Assembly (NCBI GenBank): GCA_022702545.1
Contig: JAHRBC010000003.1
Span: 1,116,001 to 1,180,000, forward strand
Direction: 5' to 3'
From: Phycomyces nitens
Taxonomy: Eukaryota > Mucoromycota > Mucoromycetes > Mucorales > Phycomycetaceae
Length of the DNA: 64,000 nt
Position numbers and translations under genes: made by a program. This document shows, in pieces, positions 57,758 to 64,000 of the stretch. Position 1 is the first letter of the stretch. The number at the start of each line of letters is the position of its first letter. The notes under the pieces were generated by a model, which was not told the DNA's origin, did not search any database, and saw nothing but the letters and a program-made list of their open reading frames with translations.

Positions 57758-58929
57758 CATATTATTATTATTTTTTAAATTATCCGTCCACCTACCAATA
57801 GCCTCCTTTGTTTCTCCTGCGTGCTCATGTTCAAATACATAAAATGTAAATCGTGGCGCATTAGAGGGAATCTGGTCCTTTAGCTTATTCACAGGCACAG
57901 ACGATTCTGTATCGAGGTCAATTTTCTCATTATTCAGGCACTTTGTCCAATCATCATTAGCTCATCTTGCCCATATTTCAATATTTCACACCATTATTTC
58001 CCATTTACCAATGACACATAGTTATTTTCACGTTCTTCCTTTGGCTTTGCAAGGTTATCAAGTGCCTTGATAGCCTCTTCTGTAAGAGGAAATGAAACAC
58101 CAGCTGCATAGGACTTGCGCACACTTGTGCCCTGATAGTCTGTCACAGTCTTGGCCTAATACAATCATCAATTTTTAGGTCTTGTCTTTTTTTGTTGTTG
58201 TCTTGGCGCCCTACTTCTTCTGCCTTTATTTCTGCTAATTCACGCTCACGTCTAGTCAAGGGCTTGTCGGCTGCCTTGTGGGCAAGATGTTTTTTGAAGC
58301 TGTCTATCGTGAACTCGGACTATAGATGGATTGTTAAATATATCCAACAAAAAGGCATTGCTTATACCTCTTGAGTACCATACATGGTTTCCGTAAACCG
58401 ATAATCACCCAGCTCCTTGATCAATGTTGCACGGGTAGAGGCGTAGACCATTTTGTCGCGCACCTTGGCATTATCTGGCACATAGCTCATAAACAGCCAC
58501 TTGTGTTCTCCTGTTGAAGCCTTTTCATCCAATCTGACAAGAACAAACGAAGGCTGGGCATCCTCGAGAATCTTTCCAACCTTTTCAAAATCTATTGCGT
58601 GTTATTTCGTGTGTGTTCTTTTTTTTTTCTTTACTTGCAAAACATGTTGTCAACAAACCTTGTTCAAGAGAGCCTTCAACAGGACTCGAGGCAGTTTCCT
58701 CCAGGGATTCTAAAACGATCTTGTTGAGTTTCTAGACTGTAATCTCGTGTCCTTTATACCTTTTATGATTGAGATGCGAATGACGCGGGTATCTCCGCTG
58801 GCAACAGCCTTGGCAAAGCTTTGACCAAGTTCCTCAGAAACTATAATGAACATGACAAAAATAAACCACTTGTTGTGGTGTATATTCTACCTTTACGAGA
58901 TTACCTTTGATTCCACTCTGATGAGACAT
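57258..58929 (-). CDS. TWF1: Twinfilin, actin monomer-binding protein with two ADF-H domains
   Basis: Sequesters ADP-actin monomers and helps barbed-end turnover in the cortical actin network. Multiple exons join in frame from [20 protein letters not shown] at 58929, a start very close to animal twinfilins. First ADF-H domain: [44 protein letters not shown] and [20 protein letters not shown]. The linker carries [18 protein letters not shown]. Second ADF-H domain: [31 protein letters not shown] and [20 protein letters not shown], then [20 protein letters not shown]. The tail is Gly/Pro/Arg-rich ([16 protein letters not shown]), as expected for the capping-protein-binding end. One small exon ([17 protein letters not shown]) is specific to the linker after the first strand. 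Confidence 0.92.
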
Positions 58930-59185
58930 TTTATTTTATTTAATTAAAAAAAAAAGAGAGTGGGGCAGTATAGAGATGGTCCTGATTAGCGCTGTCGTGT
59001 TGGATGCCAAGAAGGGGCTTAAATTGAGGTATTCCCACACCAAAGAGATTGATAGTGTCAAGCACCAGACAACGGAATGAGTGGGACCAGTCACAGCAAG
59101 TTACATTTTTTTTAAAGCATTGTATTCCACTGCATTTTTTTTAAATATATATATTCTTGCACTTCATTCTATAATCAACATTAAC

Positions 59186-60075
59186 ATGTCACAACAACAA
59201 CAACAACAACAACAAACACTACCGACCATCAAGAGCGAAGAAACCCACACCGATTCTGGTGATTTAAGGGATTATCCCAGTGAATCTAGCAAGAAAGACG
59301 ACTGGACTACTGTTTCCAAAAAGAAAAAGAATTCCGTACTTCACAGATACCAACACATAATCAAAAAAGTATCAGACGTAATAAAAAAGGAAGAAGAAGA
59401 AGAAGAAGAAGAAGAAGAAGACAAAAAAGATAATGACAAAGACAATGACAATGAAGAGGATCAACATGGCTGTAATTCAATCGCAGATCGTGCTACTCTT
59501 TTCTATGGTGCAATCAATGAATTCCACAAAGATCACATTGACATGTCCCAAGACTTTGAACCAGCAAGTAAGACTGGCGATCTATCCTTGTGGGGATAGC
59601 CGTGAATTCATAAAGGTCTTGGTACTTAAAACATCCTTTTTGTCTAGATACTCCACAGTTACATCCTTCTCTGGTAACAATCAAATCAAAAAAGTCTTTA
59701 GCCGAGTTTAACATGTTTTGGTATATTAGAGACTTCTTGAAGCTGTGACAAAAATCACATTTCAACATCGCAGATTAACACGTAGTCATGTTTTCCAGGA
59801 AAATCTGGATCTCTCTGCTTTACTATGTCTATGTAATGTCTTGATTCTTTTTTTTTAAGAAAAAAAACTACTATGATTTATTGACAATGTGTCTATCTTT
59901 AGCATTGCTTGTCGAAGAATACACAGCGCATATCACTACAAGTATAGATGATAAATGTGCCGCAATCCGCCGAAAACAACAAGCCGACGATGATTTAGAT
60001 TCTTTAGAACAGGATATTGAATATGTAAATGAAACATATATAAGCAGAGGAAACAAAAGAAAAAGAACACAGTGA
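59186..60075 (+). CDS. Low-complexity acidic protein, unknown function
   Basis: A two-exon model: 59186-59567 and 59903-60075, joined in frame across a GT-AG intron of 335 bases. The start MSQQQQ is at the head of a CAA repeat. The protein has a poly-Gln start, a Lys-rich patch (WTTVSKKKKNSVLHRY), a poly-Glu run encoded by GAA repeats (59391-59420), an Asp/Asn/Lys-rich stretch and the second exon TLLVEEYTAHITTSIDDKCA followed by a basic end (RGNKRKRTQ). About 185 residues. No domain is recognised. The intron is several times longer than others here and could contain inserted sequence. If unspliced, the frame stops at 59599. Confidence 0.45.
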
Positions 60076-60211
60076 ATTGGTTGTCAATTCAGAACAATCA
60101 GAACATGACCATGATATGTATATATATATAAACTGCAAGTCCTTGTTCCGCTATATCTCAGGGAATTTCAAATAAGCATTTGTACTTGGCTTTTAATAAT
60201 TATATTGATCC

Positions 60212-60470
60212 TGTGGTGATCCAGCCATATTAATGTATATTTTACATATCCATAAGCCATGAGTACATAATATCCAAGAGCTAATAAGGTACGATAGACA
60301 AAGTATAGCAATGCATCAGAACAATAGTAACATGGGCGTTGAGCTCAAAAGCTTATTCCATCTAACATCTTAATAAAGATAAGCTTAAATACAATCTCAA
60401 AGTACTCGCTTACTGTCTATTGTTCTATTTTATCATTTTTTATTGTTTTAATTACCCAAGATACACAACA
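60212..60470 (+). mobile_element. Solo LTR, family 2, with 5-bp target duplication
   Basis: Begins TGTGGTGATCCAGCC, ends ACACAACA, 259 bases. It is flanked on both sides by GATCC (60207-60211 and 60471-60475), a perfect five-base duplication as left by LTR retrotransposon integrases. It matches 39116-39463 but lacks the TATA-box segment through an apparent deletion between short repeats. No internal retroelement sequence is next to it. Confidence 0.85.
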
Positions 60471-60691
60471 GATCCAACAGATATTTACAATATTTATATC
60501 TTGATTTTTTTTTATTCTGTCTTGATTCAACTCTAATTACTATTACTATTATATTCATTTGTTTGTTTGTTTGCTCAAGCCAATTTGAAAGCATGCAAGC
60601 GTTTATATATATATATGCATGTGTGTGTGTGTATGTGTATTATGGCCAGCATAGTCACCAAATATGTTTTTGCTGGTTCGGTTTCTTTATA

Positions 60692-63500
60692 TTAACATTT
60701 CTCAAGGTTGGTCAAAGGTGAGTTTTTATCTTTTGACTCGTTATGAAGCTGACGGATTATAGATCGCAAATTCTTCCTTTTCCTTGAGATCGTACTAGTC
60801 TCCCATTGTTTATAATCACATACTTTTGCCTATTGATTAAAATAGATAAATAAATAAGTGAATACAAAGAATTTATTTGAATAAAAGGCATCTTTTTTTT
60901 TAAAACACTTACATCGAGTAGACTTTGGCATTTCTGAGGATCTTTCAAAAACATCTCGACAAAGTGGATAAGATAGAGTCCACAGTCGCTCCCGTTATTT
61001 TGTAAAGGAACACTTGGGTTTGAATGTTTGGGGTAGACAAAGTCCCGTCCTGATACACCGTGTCTGGCGTAAGCTTCATATGCCATGTACTTTACTAAAA
61101 GTCTCTGGCAATGAACCCGTTTACCACCCATAGAATCTAATACATAGATGTGTGGCCTATCATTGAAATATATAAGCATATCATCCCACCAAAAAAAAAA
61201 AAAAAACAACAACAACAACACTCACTCTCTGTTTTCATGGGAATGATGTAAACACTGGTCTACATTAAAGACAATCATTAAAAACCAATGATTGCTAGAA
61301 AAGAAAGAAAGAAGAATAAAAAGACGTTGAATAAGTACAAATTATTCTGCTGGATTCTAGTCACAAACCTCTCGTTTACTGGAATAACAAGATACTTCTT
61401 TTTAAAGATGTCTGTTCTTGGCCCCCACTTGCTGAGGCTCTGTAAATCATTTCTTTTTGCCTTTTCGGTTAGATATGGGTAAAAAAAGCAATTGAATATG
61501 TGAACATCATCTTTAATTGTCGACTGATTATCCTGGGCTGCCACATCACTGAACCAGAGCAAAAAGAAATCGATCAAGGTATCATTGAGATATGTATCCC
61601 TTCTTAACTTCTCTTCGTCCCTACGAGTAACTAGCACCTGGCTTCCTTGCTCTTTTCTGTCTGGGGGGTAGGTGAATAGCCTGGACGAACATTATTAGCA
61701 ACAGCGTTTGAGTATATAAATATCCTTGGTTTTTTTACATGTCTTTTCCGTCCATATCTTCGTCTTCGTCTTCTGAAATGCCAATGATTTCTGGATCTTC
61801 AGAGGATGATGACACAGTAATGGTATCTATGGTTTTAGAAGGCTTGACACCAGACACATCAAAGCTATACAGCTTTTTAGGTGCGGGGTCCACAGGGCAA
61901 ATACGGCCATGAGCATGAGCAGCGAAAAGTTTAGATGGACCAATAACTCCTGATTGACTTTCTTCCTTTGTCTTGAGCGCTCTGTGCTTGGAAGCTCCTT
62001 TGACTTTTGCATATGTCTTTAGGACTGGCGGTATGCTCATCTTTGGAAGTTTTACAGTCGTGCTAGGTTCCATTGGATTCATGACCAGAGATTGAACAAT
62101 GGAGAAGTCCTATTTGAATACAGTTAATGTTAACATGACATTGGATCCAAAAGATAACATCGTCTTTACCTTTTCAACATGTGAACGATGCTTTTTTCTG
62201 CCAATAATCTCCTTTTTTTGTTCTAGATTCTGTATTTTGTAAAAAAGATATATATTTACTTTTGGTTCAATAGTGCCTTTGTCATATTGTTCACAATAAC
62301 AATCTAGACACACAAATATATATACACGCTGTTGTATTTGTATTGAGCTATTCTTACCAGTGACAATGGTTCTATACAAATTGTTAGATTTTGTTTCAAA
62401 AACTCGGGTTATATTTACATTGATCTAAATACACATATTGGGGTCTGGGAATCAAGGATTACTTACTCGGTACTTCTTCAACATCATTTACGGTATCTAG
62501 GTGATTTGTTGTTGCTGCCGCTGCTGCTGCTGGTGTTGGAGGTGGTGGTCGAGTTAAATTAAATGGGTTCTTTTGATCTAATCTAGAGCTTTGTATTGAG
62601 GTTGTCTGTAGATCTGCTGGTTTGCCTTTACTACTACTATCGTGCTGTCTTCGTTTTTGGACCTAATTGAATCAATAGACAAATGTTCAAGAGGTCAGAT
62701 ATTTTTGTGGTTTTATGTATAGTGTAGAACATACAAAGTATGGCTCGGTGTGTTTCTTGACATCTTTAGACTCTTTAATTGAGACTAGAAGAATTAAAGA
62801 AGATTTTGAATAAAGTATAAAGAAAAAATATATATATACACATATACACATATACATATATATACATATATATACATATACACATACATATATATATATA
62901 TATATAAAAGGAAGCTTGAATTTTACCCGATCTTTCGCTCTTTTTTACCATTGTCATTCTCTCGGACGAACTCCTTTGTAGACGAGAATACCTGTATATT
63001 GGTTTCGTCTGACTGAATTCCTATCACACATTAATCACTATTAATAACATTCATTAATCTCTTTATGTATAAATTTATCCTCTGTATAATGTTCAGAATC
63101 AAATGAATTCGATTATAAAAAAACCTACAGAGCCAGGAATCGGAATCCTTTTTCCTTTTGATTTCAAAAGACGTGATCCTGTTATAAATTCGCCTCCAGG
63201 AGTCATTGCTCGAGTATGTTCGTTTATGATTCGCTATTGCAGAAATAGATAAGTAATTTTGACTATATTAGATAACGTCTTTAATAAACAGGAATCCATC
63301 GCATACACACACACATACACATGAAGATCATGTAATGATTACCATTTTCTGTACTTATTTTAATAAACAAAAAAAAGTGTGTGTGTATATATATACAATG
63401 TACATTATTGATCAGGATAATTGAATGGATTAATTACCTGCTTGCTATTAGTTCTTGTCACCATATCATCTTCTGGCTTTAATTCGTTCATATTTGTCAT
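60692..63500 (-). CDS. ULP2: Ulp2/SENP6-7-type SUMO protease
   Basis: Cysteine protease (C48 family) that removes or trims SUMO chains. Exons join from MTNMNELKPEDDMVTRTNSK at 63500 to the stop at 60692. The N-terminal half is disordered and Ser/Lys/Pro-rich, with acidic candidate SUMO-interacting motifs near 61755-61835. The catalytic domain begins GSQVLVTRRDEEKLRRDTYL and NDTLIDFFLLWFSDV, then KKYLVIPVNES joined to NHWFLMIVFNVDQC, which supplies the catalytic His. Asp is in IYVLDSMGG, and Gln and Cys are in LQNNGSDCGLYLIHF. The wide gap between the LVIPVNE and LDSMGG blocks is typical of the Ulp2 rather than Ulp1 branch. The last exon (AKVCDYKQWETSTISRKRKN) is Lys/Arg-rich. Introns include TA/CA microsatellites near 62830-62905. 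Confidence 0.88.
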
Positions 63501-64000
63501 GTTTAAAAAAAATAGTCTGTCCTACTTTTTCTCTCTCTCTGTCTTTCTCTCTATAAAAGCATAAACAAGTACAAAATCTGGAATTCAAACGTTAATGCTT
63601 GATAATTCACGTGATTAAGGGCATGGACGATATCTAAAAGATTTATATATATATTTTTGTATTATAAAAAAAAATCAAGAGTGATATTAAAGAAACCACA
63701 TTTCTTGATGGGACACGACGTTTTTGGTGTACCGGACCTATTTTTTTTTATATAAAAAAAGTGACTTGTGGTCCGGGATCGAGTAGCTGTCATTTTCAAA
63801 GTAAAAAATAAAAATGTTGTCATGCAAGATATTCTAAAGACTGATTTGCCCACTGAGATCCACAAGGTGATTGTCTTTATATCCTCTCTCTCTGTTTTCC
63901 CCATATATATTTACTATGCTTTCAATGGCATACCAAAAGACTGTTTTGAACATTTTTCTTCTATGATTCCCACATGTGATTCTTGGTTATAGTCACAAAC
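63501..64000 (+). other. Right edge: possible first exon of a further gene
   Basis: Past the ULP2 start lies a 5' flank with CT repeats (63530-63555). A plus-strand frame from about 63768 reads MVRDRVAVIFKVKNKNVVMQ and then DILKTDLPTEIHK, after which GTGATT could be a donor. The next frame runs to the window edge. Evidence is too weak to call a gene. Confidence 0.2.

Noticed and set aside
62820..62910. Possible CRISPR-like or structured array from the TATACA repeats
   Set aside because: Simple-sequence microsatellite within an intron of the SUMO protease gene; no spacers.

Overview
The window is nuclear DNA of a filamentous fungus. Genes on both strands carry many short introns (about 45-80 bp, GTAAGT-type donors). 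Gene content is fungal: a Rax2-like polarity protein, a FOL1-type trifunctional folate enzyme, a Pho80-family cyclin, an AAT-family amino-acid permease, twinfilin and Ulp2. Intergenic DNA is AT-rich and holds several decayed transposon lineages. An early-diverging lineage such as Mucoromycota fits best, but that placement is inference; no rRNA or other marker locus is present.

Layout. 1-174: 3' end of an unidentified gene. 560-1320: decayed IS630/Tc1-type transposase. 2033-34000 is gene-dense: a very large Rax2-like membrane protein with an unusual repetitive cytoplasmic tail and a C-terminal SH3 domain; a coiled-coil protein; a sphingoid-base/lipid kinase (LCB4 type); replication factor C subunit (RFC2 type); mitochondrial threonyl-tRNA synthetase; FOL1; a UBE2W-like ubiquitin-conjugating enzyme; an amino-acid permease; and the intronless spliceosomal helicase BRR2. 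34000-48250 is a repeat-rich island. It contains LTR-like sequences, three copies of a long repeat with a tRNA-like segment (two of them a large inverted pair), one F-box gene, one intact-looking DDE transposase gene that lacks its first catalytic Asp, and a decayed Tc1-like transposase. 48496-52321: COX10, a small four-helix membrane protein and a DCN1-like neddylation factor. 52322-55575 is a gene-poor AT-rich gap. 55576-63500: a Pho80-type cyclin, twinfilin, a low-complexity acidic protein, a solo LTR with a perfect target duplication, and a Ulp2/SENP6-7-type SUMO protease with candidate SUMO-interacting motifs.

The genes do not form one pathway. Several concern polarity and cytoskeleton (Rax2-like, twinfilin), ubiquitin-like modifiers (UBE2W-like E2, DCN1, Ulp2, F-box protein) and mitochondrial function (ThrRS, COX10). 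Neighbours are arranged as divergent pairs (LCB kinase/RFC2; ThrRS/FOL1) or convergent pairs (Rax2/coiled coil; RFC2/ThrRS; COX10/membrane protein). The least ordinary signals are the Rax2-like tail, the tRNA-containing inverted repeat with covarying hairpins, the transposase with a substituted catalytic residue, and recurrent GC-AG introns. All exon boundaries were read by eye from splice motifs and frame continuity, so those of the many-exon genes are approximate.
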